A stretch of DNA of 64,000 nucleotides from OMII01 sp947467385 (GCA_044360075.1 JBIKLA010000006.1:1-64000); one strand, 5' to 3'. Shown: positions 33,377 through 42,672, counted from the first letter of the stretch. Program-made: numbers and translations. The notes: generated by a model from the letters alone, not told the origin.

Positions 33377-35005
33377 TTATTGGCGCTGATACATCTTCTC
33401 ACAGTACTCGCGCACCATCCTTTCGGCGCAAAACTGCTCGCTGCAGCTCCGAATGCTCTCTGCCATCATAGTCCGCCAGCGCTTGGGGTCGTTGTAGAAG
33501 GTAGGGATTACCTCATTCTCAAGGGTAGCGTAGAGGTTCTCGGCGTCCTGACGGTCCTGCTCCTCGACCGATAGGGGTACGGTCTCGTCGCCTATAGCCC
33601 AACCGTTCTCGCCGTGACGGCAGGCTTCGGGCCACCAGCCGTCGAGGATGCTTAAGTTGAGGACCCCGTTCATCGCAGCTTTCATGCCGGAAGTTCCGCA
33701 CGCCTCAAGCGGACGGCGCGGGTTGTTAAGCCACACGTCCGCGCCACGAGTGAGGGCGCTTCCGATAACCATGTCGTAGCCCGCAAGGTACACCACCGAC
33801 TGAGGAAAGAGCTTGGTCATCTTAATGAGCTCGGCGATCACATGGCGACCCTGGAGGTCACGCGGATGAGCCTTGCCTGAAAACACAATCTGCAGCTTTC
33901 TGCTCTCTAGAAGCGGGCGCACGCGGTCCAAGTTGGAAAAGAGGAGGTTGCCGCGCTTGTATCCCGTGGCCCGGCGGGAAAAGCCGATTATGAGCCCCTT
34001 CTCGTCGAGCTTTACGCCCGTTCGTTCCTCTACGAGGTCGATAAGCGCATGCTTCTCGGTGGTGTGCGCGCGCCACACTTCGTCGGGGTCTGTAGGCTTG
34101 CTGAGAAAGCTTTCTGCTACCCACGTTGGCCGGTGCACGCCGTTTGTAATCGAGATGATCTCGCTGCAGCGCGGCTCGCCTCTCCACATTTCGCGCGCCG
34201 TCTCGCCGTGAAGCTCGGCAACTGCGTTGGCCTTTCGTGAAAGCCTCAGTGCGGCGACCGTCATATTGAAGGGCGTGTTTCCGATGTAGGAAAGCTGGTC
34301 GGTCGTGAATCCGAGATTCGCTCCGGTGTAGAGGATTGCCTCAAGGGAGTGGCGCTCATTGCCGGCAGGGATCGGGGTGTGGGTGGTGAACACCGTGCGG
34401 CTCCTTACGCGGTCGATCGCCTCCTTAAAGGGCGTGCCCGCCTCGACCTCTTCGCGCAGCATCTCGAGCCCCGCAAAAACCGCATGCCCCTCGTTAAAGT
34501 GGTAGGTGTCCACATCGATGCCGAGCGCCTTAAGCGCCTTGTAGCCCCCTACTCCAAGGATAATCTCTTGGGCGAGGCGCTCCTCGGTTCCGCCCCCATA
34601 AAGAAACGCCGTGTAGAGCCGCTCGCCGTTTGTGGGGAGATCCGTGTCCAGCAGATAGAGAGGTACGTTGCCGAATCGCTCAGTCTTCCACACCTTGCAG
34701 TGGATCCGTTGCCCCTTAATTTTGACGCTAACCGTGACGCCGGTGTCCTCAAGGAATGGGTACTCGTGCTCCGGGTAGAGGTCGACCGTCTTGCCGTCCG
34801 CTGAGATGATCTGCTCTGTGTATCCACGGAGCCACTTAATGCCCACGCCAACAAGGGGGGCCTTGAGATCTCGTGCCGCCTTAAGCATATCCCCGGCAAG
34901 TATCCCGAGCCCGCCCGAGTAGAGCTTAAATCCGTTATCGAGCCCGTACTCCATGCAGAGGTATGCGACTGTTCCATTTGCGATCGTAGGGTTTACATGT
35001 GACAT
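33377..35005 (-). CDS. glgP: Alpha-glucan phosphorylase (GT35, short form)
   Basis: 542 residues. Phosphorolysis of alpha-1,4-glucan to glucose-1-phosphate, in the cytoplasm. Motifs: FKLYSGGLGILAGDMLKAA, FNEGHAVFAGLE, TTHTPIPAGNE and the pyridoxal-phosphate site EACGTSGMKAAMNG with Lys442, then LDGWWPEA. This is the alpha-glucan family phosphorylase subgroup. It begins directly with the GT35 core and lacks the N-terminal DUF3417 extension of the larger members, making it shorter than most. It follows malQ by 30 bases, so the two form a glycogen or maltodextrin degradation pair. Confidence 0.95.
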   Translation of the reverse strand: MSHVNPTIANGTVAYLCMEYGLDNGFKLYSGGLGILAGDMLKAARDLKAPLVGVGIKWLRGYTEQIISADGKTVDLYPEHEYPFLEDTGVTVSVKIKGQRIHCKVWKTERFGNVPLYLLDTDLPTNGERLYTAFLYGGGTEERLAQEIILGVGGYKALKALGIDVDTYHFNEGHAVFAGLEMLREEVEAGTPFKEAIDRVRSRTVFTTHTPIPAGNERHSLEAILYTGANLGFTTDQLSYIGNTPFNMTVAALRLSRKANAVAELHGETAREMWRGEPRCSEIISITNGVHRPTWVAESFLSKPTDPDEVWRAHTTEKHALIDLVEERTGVKLDEKGLIIGFSRRATGYKRGNLLFSNLDRVRPLLESRKLQIVFSGKAHPRDLQGRHVIAELIKMTKLFPQSVVYLAGYDMVIGSALTRGADVWLNNPRRPLEACGTSGMKAAMNGVLNLSILDGWWPEACRHGENGWAIGDETVPLSVEEQDRQDAENLYATLENEVIPTFYNDPKRWRTMMAESIRSCSEQFCAERMVREYCEKMYQRQ

Positions 35006-35035
35006 AGCGGCTCTCTCCGTATGAATCTGCTCGAA

Positions 35036-36583
35036 TTAAATGTTTTGGTTTCGCTCAAACACCTCTGAAAGGTGAGCGAGCCGTGTCGCTGTTTTTTTGG
35101 GCACCGACGTAAAGCGCCACGCCCAGTTGTTCCATGAGACGGTTCCTGGGACGTTCATGCGATGCCCCTTCCCGGCGCCAAGCACATCCTGCATCGGCAC
35201 AATCGCAATCCGCGCCGGAAGGGACATGGCGAGCCGCACGAACTGATGCGGCACGTCGCCTGGCTTGCAGTCGTTAAGGAGGCCGCGGATCTTAGCCTTA
35301 TTCGCGGCTGGAAGGGTAGCGAACCACTCGGCAACCGGCGGGTTGTCATGGGTTCCGGTATACGTAACGGCGTGGTGCGGTGTGTTGATCGGGTGGTGGC
35401 GGCTCTTGCTTGAGTTGGCCGGGTCGCCGCTAAACGAGAACTGAAGCACGCGCGTGCCCATGAGCCCGAAGTGCTCGCGCAGGGCGTGGACCTCGGGCGT
35501 TATAATTCCTAAATCCTCAACGAATAGCGGAAGCGAACCAAGCGCCTTGGATACCGCTGAGAAGAGCTCTTTACCAGGGCACTTCATCCACGTGCCGCCC
35601 GTGGCGTTCTCAGAGCCCCCTGGCACGGCCCAGTAGGACTCAAAGCCGCGGAAGTGATCCACCCGAACAATGTCAAAGCTATGCTGAAGAGACCGAAAAC
35701 GTTCGATCCACCACCGAAACCGGTCATGCTTGAGGGCCTTCCAGTTGTAAAGCGGGTGCCCCCATAGCTGCCCCTTCGAGTTAAACATATCAGGCGGGAC
35801 TCCCGAGATAAGGCCTGGCGCACCGGTTTTGCGGTCGACCTCGAAGTACTCCGGGTGTGCCCACACGTCGGCGCTGTCGTTAGAGACATAGATCGGAAGG
35901 TCGCCCCACAGGGAAACACCTTTGCGCGCAGCGTGCAGCCGCAGCGCCGCCCACTGCTTGGCGAAGAGGAGCTGCATGACGAGCTGCGTGCGGAGCTCCT
36001 CGCTTGAAAGGGGCTCAGCCAGGAGTCCTGTGAGCCGCACGGGTTTAAAGCGAAGCGCGCGGGGCCAATTTTGCCGGGTGGTCTTGAATCGCTCACGGAG
36101 CGCAGCGTACTGGGCGTAGTTGGCTGCCCACGAGTTCTCGGCAGAGAACCGCTCGATAGCTGCGTCGGCCCGACTGCCGGCGAAGTTCCTTGCCGCCAGG
36201 TGAAGCAGCGGAAGTTTGAAGCGAGTGAGGGCGCGGAAGTCGACCTTTGTAGAGCTCCTGCCGCACGGGGTCTTGCGGTTCTGTCGGGCGATATCACCTA
36301 TGCCTAAGAGGCCGTCCTTGACGAGCGTGTCGAGCGAGATGAGGAGCGGATTCCCGGCGAACGCTGAGACGCTTGCATACGGAGAGTGGTACTCCTCGGG
36401 CACAGTGGGGCCCATCGGGAGCACCTGCCAGATGGATTGCTTAGCGTCTGCCAGAAAATCGACAAACTCTGCTGATGCGGCGCCGAGGTCCCCTATCCCG
36501 TATCCTCCAGGAAGGGAACTGGGATGGGCCAGAATGCCACTAAGGCGGCTTGTAAGGAGTGCGGGGTTGGTATGAGTAGCCAT
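35036..36583 (-). CDS. malQ: 4-alpha-glucanotransferase (amylomaltase, GH77)
   Basis: 515 residues from ATG 36583; the frame is open to an ATG at 36631 but family sequence starts at SRLSGILAHPSSLPGG. Transfers alpha-1,4-glucan segments between chains, feeding the phosphorylase. Catalytic residues visible: nucleophile Asp309 in RVDHFRG, acid/base Glu356 in EDLG and Asp413 in GTHDN. PPDMFNSKGQLWGHPLYNW is a strong GH77 signature. Length is typical of bacterial amylomaltase. Co-oriented with glgP and with the SGNH gene upstream. Confidence 0.96.
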   Translation of the reverse strand: MATHTNPALLTSRLSGILAHPSSLPGGYGIGDLGAASAEFVDFLADAKQSIWQVLPMGPTVPEEYHSPYASVSAFAGNPLLISLDTLVKDGLLGIGDIARQNRKTPCGRSSTKVDFRALTRFKLPLLHLAARNFAGSRADAAIERFSAENSWAANYAQYAALRERFKTTRQNWPRALRFKPVRLTGLLAEPLSSEELRTQLVMQLLFAKQWAALRLHAARKGVSLWGDLPIYVSNDSADVWAHPEYFEVDRKTGAPGLISGVPPDMFNSKGQLWGHPLYNWKALKHDRFRWWIERFRSLQHSFDIVRVDHFRGFESYWAVPGGSENATGGTWMKCPGKELFSAVSKALGSLPLFVEDLGIITPEVHALREHFGLMGTRVLQFSFSGDPANSSKSRHHPINTPHHAVTYTGTHDNPPVAEWFATLPAANKAKIRGLLNDCKPGDVPHQFVRLAMSLPARIAIVPMQDVLGAGKGHRMNVPGTVSWNNWAWRFTSVPKKTATRLAHLSEVFERNQNI

Positions 36584-36647
36584 ATGTGCTGAGCGTGCAG
36601 AGCATAGCGCAAGCATAAAAGCCCGCGCCACCCTTTTTGCCGTACGA

Positions 36648-37658
36648 CTATCGCCCCCCGCCCAGAATGTGCTTCCTCACGAAGATCGGGGTGTAGATAT
36701 CGTGGTCGGCGTGGTCATCGCTGGGAGTTGCAAAGACGTTGTCGGTCACGTCTGGATCTCCGCTCTCGTCGATGTAGCAGATTCCGTTCCTCTCGAGGTA
36801 CTCGCGCAGGTCGCGCTTGTACTGCACGAAAGCCGGGTCGTCTTCGTGCCGCAGCAGCGGAGCGCGCTTAATACGCAAGAAGCACACGGGTAGGTCTTTT
36901 TTCTGGATAAGCTCAACCAGTGGCGGCAGGAACGACCATGGGAGCGCCTCATTGAACGGGTCGGTGTTCCTCTCGACCGAATCGCGCGTCTTGAAGGTCT
37001 GGTCCCCAAGAACCTCGGTTGAGGGGCGCCGCCCAGCAGTCTTTAGAAAGCCGTTGATCTCGGTTCGGGTGGCGTCAACCGGCACCGCCGGACTTGAGAG
37101 TTTCATCACGGCGCTCGCGAACGCCTGGCGCGCCGGCTCCTGCACCTCATCGCGCCCGTAGAAACTGCGTATTCGGTCAATGATGTCGCCAAGAAGGGTG
37201 CGGTGTTTAAAGAGCACGATGCGATTGAACTCAGGCTCATGAAAGCTCATGTACGCCTGCATCTGGTCGAGGTCCTTGGCGGGAAGGCCGAACCAGGTCT
37301 GGGTGAGCTGCTGGTCGACAAAGATGACGAAGATCTTTTTAGGGCGGTAGCTCGCCGTCGCGACGAGGTTCTTGATCCACAGGTACCATGCCCCTATCCA
37401 GCTAGGGCCCGCAAACACCAGGTAGGCGCTCTTTCCGGAGAGCTGCTTAAACATCGGGGGGTTGATGCGAGACTCGCACATGGAGTTACCGATGAAGACG
37501 TAATCGGGCCGCTTCTCCTCGATCTCGCGGGTCACCTTGTCATTAAAGGGACGCGAGCGGGCTTGGCCCAGGAATGGTAGGCACAGCGCTGCGGTGAGCA
37601 GGAGAACGCACGCAATAAGAAGCGCTTTCGGGTAGGCAAGACACGAGCGGAATGACAT
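36648..37658 (-). CDS. Membrane-anchored SGNH hydrolase-like protein
   Basis: 336 residues from ATG 37658 with GGGGAGG five bases before it (a GTG two codons earlier is the alternative). N-terminal anchor ALLIACVLLLTAALCLPFL. Block I is altered: YVFIGNSMCESRI, with GNS in place of GDS; the C-terminal block SDDHADHDIYTPIF could supply the Asp and His. It resembles periplasmic acyl-transfer partners that work with MBOAT proteins, such as the one at 27133, but this link is an inference. It precedes malQ by 64 bases. Confidence 0.7.
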   Translation of the reverse strand: MSFRSCLAYPKALLIACVLLLTAALCLPFLGQARSRPFNDKVTREIEEKRPDYVFIGNSMCESRINPPMFKQLSGKSAYLVFAGPSWIGAWYLWIKNLVATASYRPKKIFVIFVDQQLTQTWFGLPAKDLDQMQAYMSFHEPEFNRIVLFKHRTLLGDIIDRIRSFYGRDEVQEPARQAFASAVMKLSSPAVPVDATRTEINGFLKTAGRRPSTEVLGDQTFKTRDSVERNTDPFNEALPWSFLPPLVELIQKKDLPVCFLRIKRAPLLRHEDDPAFVQYKRDLREYLERNGICYIDESGDPDVTDNVFATPSDDHADHDIYTPIFVRKHILGGGR

Positions 37659-37945
37659 CGGCACCTCCCCTTTTCTGTACTGGAAATAAGCCTGTGCGAA
37701 AAGGCATTACTTTGAGTGAGCCAGATACCCATCGATAAATCGAACCGCTGCTTGTGCTAAGCCGCTGAGTTTGCGGTCGTGGGGGGTGGTGGCCGCGCTA
37801 CGTACCGCGAGTATCAACGGCTACTTGAGGAGGAGCTGCAAAAGCGCCAACTACCTAGACGCAGCTCGGCCCTCGATGAATCCTCCTCGGCGGGAATGTC
37901 GGCTATTCTACCCTCGCCCCGGCAAGTGGTATATACAATGCCCAT

Positions 37946-38698
37946 ATGCGAGGCATTACTATTCAATCCCCACTCGAATTCCGTCTTGAGGTTCTGGGCG
38001 ACTCGTTTGTGCAGGGAGCGCAGGTTCCGTGCAAGTTGAGCGTCAAGAATCATGGCACAACACCGACCGTCTTGGGCGACCTCTCGCTCATCTTGGCTGT
38101 TGGGAACCTTAAGAAGGTGAAAGCCAAGGATGCTGCGGCGTTCGAGCCGTTAGTGAGTGCCGAGGTCGAGCGCGGCATCGAAGTTGCCCCCGGAGCCGAG
38201 TGCTCACACGACCACACGTTTCAGCTCGATCGCAACGTTGCCATCACCGACAAAACCCAAAGCCCTTACCTTCTCTACGGCAATAGCGCCGAGCCCCAGC
38301 AGCTTGGGCAGCTCCTAGTTACGGTGACCCCGCATCCGCACATTCGCAGCGTCTTTGACTCGATGACGACCGTCTTTAGTTTTATTAACAAGGGCGAGAC
38401 ATCAAAGGGCGGTTGGGCGACGGCAAAGCTAAAGGCGCCCGACTCTCGAAGGCTGGCCACACTGGAAGAGCTAAACCTTTCCTGCCACTTCGACGGTGAT
38501 GCGCTTGAGGTGCGCTACGCCTTTTCCGTTAAGAAGTTCGAGGGTGTGGCGGTGATGATGGAGGTCAAGAAGGGCAAGCGCGAAGTCGTTCAACGCTGGG
38601 AGCCGAGCGAGTACCTTTTTGGCGGCGGGTTTGTCCGACAGGAGTTTGTCGAGCGCTCGGTTGAGCAGGCCCTTGAGCCCGTTTCGAGCGTCATGTAG
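37946..38698 (+). CDS. Hypothetical protein, arrestin/Spo0M-like beta-sandwich suspected
   Basis: 250 residues from an ATG in CATATGCGAGG; no signal peptide, so cytoplasmic. The N-terminal half alternates polar and hydrophobic residues (EVLGDSFVQGAQVPCKLSVK, then PTVLGDLSLILAVGNLKKVK), as in arrestin-type domains, and could relate to SpoOM-type proteins. That is a weak, pattern-based suggestion. The C-terminal half contains LNLSCHFDGDALEVRYAFSV. No catalytic motif. Stands alone on the plus strand between a divergent gene and a secreted protein gene. Confidence 0.72.
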   Translation: MRGITIQSPLEFRLEVLGDSFVQGAQVPCKLSVKNHGTTPTVLGDLSLILAVGNLKKVKAKDAAAFEPLVSAEVERGIEVAPGAECSHDHTFQLDRNVAITDKTQSPYLLYGNSAEPQQLGQLLVTVTPHPHIRSVFDSMTTVFSFINKGETSKGGWATAKLKAPDSRRLATLEELNLSCHFDGDALEVRYAFSVKKFEGVAVMMEVKKGKREVVQRWEPSEYLFGGGFVRQEFVERSVEQALEPVSSVM

Positions 38699-38807
38699 CT
38701 TCTCTCGCTCGGCGTTTCAGGCACTTAGCATAGTCGGGGCGCAAATGCAGCCCGGTTGCTTCAGTGGGCACGCAGATGTGCCGAGGCTTCCCTTGGAGGG
38801 ACTCAAC

Positions 38808-39359
38808 ATGAAGACCGCCAGAGTAATCCTGTGGTCCTGCTTGGCGTTGCTTGCAAGCCAGATCGCCCACGCTCAGTCCTCGCCGGCACCCGGCGCCGGA
38901 GGAGATCCGTTGGACAACTTGGAGCGGCTCTTTCGGGAGGCTATCCCATCCCATGCATCGAGCGACCAGGCGAAGCGCGCGCGGTGTGATTCGGCTACGG
39001 AGGCCTTTTTCGACTGGTGGGTCCCGGAGGTAATGAATCGCGAGGCGGAACCTCTGCGCAACGACCTCTCCCGCATCGCTTTCGCCGACAACAGCGCTGA
39101 GGGCGCCAAGGGGAGATTGCGGGCCTTTAACCGGCTGGCTCCCTCGATGTCGATCCTCACCTCAAAGCTCATGATAGCAGAGACGTATCGCGTCAGCCTT
39201 GAGCGCCGCTGCCTAAATTCGTCGCAGCAGGACGAGGTCGCAGCACGCCTCTCGTCACTTATGGGCAGCTCGGGCGGTGGTGGTGTGCGGACACTCGATG
39301 GCATCATCGCGCAGGTTTCCGAGCTCTCCGCATCGGCGGGAACGGAACCCGCGAAGTAG
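38808..39359 (+). CDS. Hypothetical small secreted protein
   Basis: 183 residues from ATG 38808, chosen for GGAGGG seven bases upstream and a signal peptide, MKTARVILWSCLALLASQIA, cleaved after AHA. The mature protein is helical with two widely spaced cysteines (RARCDSATEAFFDWW and LERRCLNSSQQDE) and ends in a Gly/Ser-rich loop. No family recognised. A GC-rich hairpin follows ten bases after the stop. Confidence 0.8.
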   Translation: MKTARVILWSCLALLASQIAHAQSSPAPGAGGDPLDNLERLFREAIPSHASSDQAKRARCDSATEAFFDWWVPEVMNREAEPLRNDLSRIAFADNSAEGAKGRLRAFNRLAPSMSILTSKLMIAETYRVSLERRCLNSSQQDEVAARLSSLMGSSGGGGVRTLDGIIAQVSELSASAGTEPAK

Positions 39360-39368
39360 AACGAAAGA

Positions 39369-39405
39369 GGCGGCTGCGAGCCCCTAACGGCACGTCGCAG
39401 CCGCC
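39369..39405. terminator. Probable bidirectional terminator hairpin
   Basis: GGCGGCTGCGA pairs perfectly with TCGCAGCCGCC across a 15-base loop, between convergent genes. There is no real T-run on the plus strand; the minus strand has TCTTTC. The function is therefore less sure. Confidence 0.55.
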
Positions 39406-39442
39406 CCGTCGTTCGTTGGTCCTTCAGCCGAAGCCCTTATGC

Positions 39443-40021
39443 CTATGAGTTCGCAGTCTCCCTCTGGGGCAGAGTGGGGCTCCGCTCCGCCGGCTCGTCT
39501 ACGCCGACCTCCTGGGCCTCGATCGCCCTTAGGACCTTCGCCATCTCACCGGCCTCAATAACCTTGCGACCGTTCACGAATAGCTGGACCCCATCGCCCG
39601 CAATCAGGCTACGGTTAACCGAGAGAGCTACCGGACCGGGGCGCTTTCTGTTCGGGTTCGTAATCCTGAAGAGGCGCTTGGCGTAGAGCCCGCCGCCGGG
39701 GGTCGCCCCAAACATCTCGCCGATCCAGGCCGGGCCCTTGCTCAAGGCGTAATCCAGCGAGGCCGCTAAACTGCCCTTGCCTCCTATGAGGCAGTAGTCG
39801 ACCTTGTCGTTCTGCTCTGACATGGCAAATCGAATGAAGGCGGCGCACACTGCTCGCACGCCCGAGGTCCACTGAAAGCTTCCGCAGCGGGTGTAGGCCC
39901 CCGAGGTCTTACCTCGGATTACTACAAGGGCTTCGGTCGTGCCTGAGGGGCGGAACTCCGAGCGAACGAGCTCGAGCCGACCGATCCCTTCAAAGTGCAT
40001 TGAAAATGAGTTGACTTGCAT
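39443..40021 (-). CDS. Hypothetical protein
   Basis: 192 residues; AGGAGGG lies nine or so bases before the ATG. No signal peptide. The sequence has mixed alpha/beta character (LELVRSEFRPSGTTEALVVI, later VDYCLIGGKGSLAASLDYAL) and an acidic helix EAGEMAKVLRAIEAQEVG near the end. No family recognised. Upstream, two palindromes lie at 40233-40272. Possibly co-transcribed with the methyltransferase at 40320, though the 298-base gap argues for its own promoter. Confidence 0.7.
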   Translation of the reverse strand: MQVNSFSMHFEGIGRLELVRSEFRPSGTTEALVVIRGKTSGAYTRCGSFQWTSGVRAVCAAFIRFAMSEQNDKVDYCLIGGKGSLAASLDYALSKGPAWIGEMFGATPGGGLYAKRLFRITNPNRKRPGPVALSVNRSLIAGDGVQLFVNGRKVIEAGEMAKVLRAIEAQEVGVDEPAERSPTLPQRETANS

Positions 40022-40232
40022 ATGCCCTGCCCTCCTGTTTTAGGTTCCTGCGCAGCATGCAGGAAGGTTCGGAAATGAAAGGGGAGACGCGTTGTCCGTC
40101 CGGGATTCGGAATCGGGATCTTCCGAAATTCAGGATCGGTTCATCCAGGCGGGCCATGCGATCAGGCGCAATCCGTTGTTTTCACGAGAAATTCTGGGCG
40201 CGGATAACCAGTGAGATATTGGTTGAGGTTGA

Positions 40233-40272
40233 GCGCTTAAGCGCATCTCGATTGTTCCATCGTTGAACAATC
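40233..40272. promoter_or_regulatory. Two adjacent perfect palindromes, candidate operator
   Basis: GCGCTTAAGCGC (12-base perfect palindrome, 40233-40244) is followed six bases later by GATTGTTC-N7-GAACAATC (40250-40272). They lie in the 298-base gap upstream of the 39443 gene, which otherwise holds nothing I recognise. A regulator cannot be named. Confidence 0.4.
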
Positions 40273-40319
40273 CGCAACTTTTCTGGCGTTTTGTTGGGGA
40301 ACCACATCTGAGTTCTTGG

Positions 40320-41060
40320 CTAGCCCCGTTTTTGGGCACCGGAGCGGTGCGCCGTGCACACGAAAAACAGCTCCTCAGAGTCTTCGGCGGGCGCGCCGCG
40401 GTCTGGGTCGATAATCCCCACCCGAGAAAAATGAGAAGACGCCTGCGATACGATCTCGCTCGCCGAAGGCACTCGCTCCTTTATGGTCATGCAGTGGCGG
40501 CGGAAGAGTCCCCCTCCTTCCGCCACAAAGATCGAAAGGGTAACGTCGTAGTGCGCCCCTCGCGCCTTCCGTACGGAGACCGAAGAAAACCCCTTGGCAT
40601 GCTCGCGCAGCTCAACAGGCTCGCTGCGATAGCGCTCGAGCTTGTGGTGGGTGTTGACGTCGAAGATAAATATGCCGCCGGGCTTCAGATGTTCACGCGC
40701 GGTGCGGAATGCTGCGGCCCAGTCTCTGCGGGTGGCAAGGTGGTTCATCGTGTCGAAGGGACAGACCACTACATCGAACTGCTCGCTAAGTTTTAGGGCT
40801 CGGATGTCGGCACATACTAGCCGTGCACGCGGCGCCTTGCGGCGGGCGATAGCGAGCATGGCGCGCGAGTTGTCTACGCCGGTGACGCGGTAGCGCCTGG
40901 TGAGGAACTCAAGCATCGTTCCAGAGCCGCACCCAAGCTCAAGCACCGTCCGGGCTCGTGGCGCCGTCTTTCCGATGAGGGCCATAAGGTAGCGGCCAAC
41001 GGGCGCCCTGTCGCCGATAACGGTGTCGTAGTGTCTAGCGAAGTCGTTGTACGTGGTCAC
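40320..41060 (-). CDS. Class I SAM-dependent methyltransferase
   Basis: 246 residues from GTG 41060 (GGGGA upstream); the frame is open to an ATG at 41225 but family-like sequence starts at VTTYNDFARHYD, typical of small-molecule methyltransferases. Motif I is VLELGCGSGTMLEFL, followed by VTGVDNSRAMLAIARRK (acidic end of strand 2), ADIRALKLSEQFDVVVC (motif II) and LKPGGIFIFDVN. Soluble. Substrate unknown. Minus strand, upstream of the unknown gene at 39443. Confidence 0.88.
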   Translation of the reverse strand: MTTYNDFARHYDTVIGDRAPVGRYLMALIGKTAPRARTVLELGCGSGTMLEFLTRRYRVTGVDNSRAMLAIARRKAPRARLVCADIRALKLSEQFDVVVCPFDTMNHLATRRDWAAAFRTAREHLKPGGIFIFDVNTHHKLERYRSEPVELREHAKGFSSVSVRKARGAHYDVTLSIFVAEGGGLFRRHCMTIKERVPSASEIVSQASSHFSRVGIIDPDRGAPAEDSEELFFVCTAHRSGAQKRG

Positions 41061-41252
41061 GGAGTCCCCATGGACATGTTCTACTTCACGGAGCTGGCTG
41101 CCGAAAGGGAGCGACCCCGGGGGTGCGGCAAAAAACACTTCCCAAGACCCTTTCGGCGGGATAAACCCTAGCTCAGTGCAGGCGCCCCGATGGGCGTCGG
41201 TTGAAGACCCGTGGGCCGCCGGCACTCCGGCAGTCCTTTTAATGGAGCGTGT

Positions 41253-41627
41253 ATGAAATCCCTTCGTGTCGTGCTGTCACTTCTCGCCCTTGCCCTCGTC
41301 GCAGGCGCCGATTCAGCGTTTGCCGTACCTAACTGCCGCCCCTGCCCCTACTCGTGTGCCGACCTCGGCCTGGGCAAGAAGGACTGCAGTGTCCAGAGCC
41401 AAACCAATGGTGTGTGCTGCGTCGACCTCACCCAGAAGGGGCTTGATGTTGCCAACGCGCAGCAGCAGGTTCTTAACCAGCAGGGCACGCGGCCCGGAGT
41501 GAACGCGCAGGAGCGCTGCCCGGCAGGTTTTCAGCCAAGCGAGCAGAGGTGCTCCCCTCAAGAGCGAGCCCGTGGGTGTAAGGACATTCGGCTCCCGAAC
41601 GGCCTTGGCTGCGTGAGCCGCCGCTAG
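41253..41627 (+). CDS. Small Cys-rich secreted protein
   Basis: 124 residues from ATG 41253 (GGAG upstream). Signal peptide MKSLRVVLSLLALALVAGAD, cleaved near AFA. Ten cysteines in the mature 100 residues in pairs: CRPCPYSC, KDCSVQ, GVCCVDL, ERCPAG, QRCSPQ and RGCKDI, implying five disulfides. Resembles small knotted or chitin-binding-like secreted peptides, but no known spacing is matched. A strong terminator follows. Confidence 0.82.
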   Translation: MKSLRVVLSLLALALVAGADSAFAVPNCRPCPYSCADLGLGKKDCSVQSQTNGVCCVDLTQKGLDVANAQQQVLNQQGTRPGVNAQERCPAGFQPSEQRCSPQERARGCKDIRLPNGLGCVSRR

Positions 41628-41654
41628 AAATCAGGCGATTAATGGATAGTTGAG

Positions 41655-41683
41655 GCGCGCCCCTTTGTGGGCGCGCTTTTTTT
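41655..41683 (+). terminator. Intrinsic terminator
   Basis: GCGCGCCC pairs with GGGCGCGC across a 6-base loop and is followed by seven T. It lies 28 bases after the Cys-rich protein stop and two bases before the convergent KAS III gene end. Confidence 0.93.
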
Positions 41684-41685
41684 GG

Positions 41686-42672
41686 TTAACCGCGGCGGAG
41701 GATCGCAACCGCGACCTGCAACTCCGCGCCGAATGCGCAGAGCAGAATGTTATCGGCGGTATCGGTCAGCCCGCGGCGCTGCGCATCCTCTAGTCCAAGG
41801 AAGCACGCAGCACCAGAGATATTTCCGATGCGGGTGATGCCGTCGCGGTACAGCTGGTCTTCACGAATGCCGAGGTTCGGAATCAGCTCGTTGAGCATGC
41901 GGATGTTAGCCTGATGGGGAATGATGTAGCATTTCTCGAAGCTAGAGAACCCAGTGAGTTGCTTGACGCGCGGAGCGATGCGAGTGCCAAACTCAAACAC
42001 ACCGCGGCCACGCATGTGCAGTAGGATGTTTGAGCGATCGGCCCCAGGATTGAGGGCCAGGCAGTTTGGAAGGTTTATCACGTCAACGCTCTCGCCGGCG
42101 TAGGTCTCCGAGGTCACCTGCTCAATAAGGAAGCCACCCTTTGCCTTGGGGTCGTTTGTAACGACAGCTGCCGACACGCCATCGCTAAAGAGAATCGCCG
42201 TTTTCCAGCTCTCCTTGTCGAGCATGCGGCTAGTGTGGTCGCCAGCCACTACGAGGTAGTACGAGACCTTGCCCTTGTGGCTGTCCACGACGCACTGGTT
42301 ATAGGCAGCTTGAAGGGCTTGAACGCCTCCTGCGCAACCCATGCCGATATTGCAGGCGAGCACGTGCGTTATGTCGAGCTTCTGCGCGACGAGCGGCGCG
42401 AGCGAAGGAATAAGGTAGTCTGTTGTTGGATTACACGAGGTGAAGATGCCGCTCACGCGGTTGCGCTCTATGCCAGCACGCTCAAGAGCGTCGATGCACG
42501 CCTCGCGCGAGAGGATAACGAGGTCCTCGGCCTCGGAAATGCGGTGCAGACGCGACACGCCGGAAAGGTTTGCAATCGTGCCCGGATCGCGATTGAAGAG
42601 CTTCTCGATAGCTTCAGCTTCGATAACGGTCGAGCCGAGGCGGTGTGCGAGACCGGTTATTCGTATCTCCAT
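41686..42672 (-). CDS. Beta-ketoacyl-ACP synthase III-like (FabH family)
   Basis: 328 residues. Condensing enzyme fold with the full triad: Cys113 in IGMGCAGGVQAL, His251 in IIPHQAN and Asn282 in IGNISGAA. SGVSRLHRISEAEDLVILS and DGVSAAVV are also family wording. FabH-type enzymes condense a starter acyl-CoA with malonyl-ACP (known); some relatives act in secondary metabolism or hydrocarbon and beta-lactone synthesis. There are no fatty-acid genes next to it (acpP, fabD, fabG absent), so it may be a specialised paralogue rather than the housekeeping fabH (inference). Start ATG; leader short. Confidence 0.88.
   Translation of the reverse strand: MEIRITGLAHRLGSTVIEAEAIEKLFNRDPGTIANLSGVSRLHRISEAEDLVILSREACIDALERAGIERNRVSGIFTSCNPTTDYLIPSLAPLVAQKLDITHVLACNIGMGCAGGVQALQAAYNQCVVDSHKGKVSYYLVVAGDHTSRMLDKESWKTAILFSDGVSAAVVTNDPKAKGGFLIEQVTSETYAGESVDVINLPNCLALNPGADRSNILLHMRGRGVFEFGTRIAPRVKQLTGFSSFEKCYIIPHQANIRMLNELIPNLGIREDQLYRDGITRIGNISGAACFLGLEDAQRRGLTDTADNILLCAFGAELQVAVAILRRG

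Noticed and set aside
40250..40272. LexA box
   Set aside because: GTTC-N7-GAAC is an inverted pair, not the direct GTTC-N7-GTTC of alphaproteobacteria nor the CGAAC-N4-GTTCG form; no named regulator is assigned.
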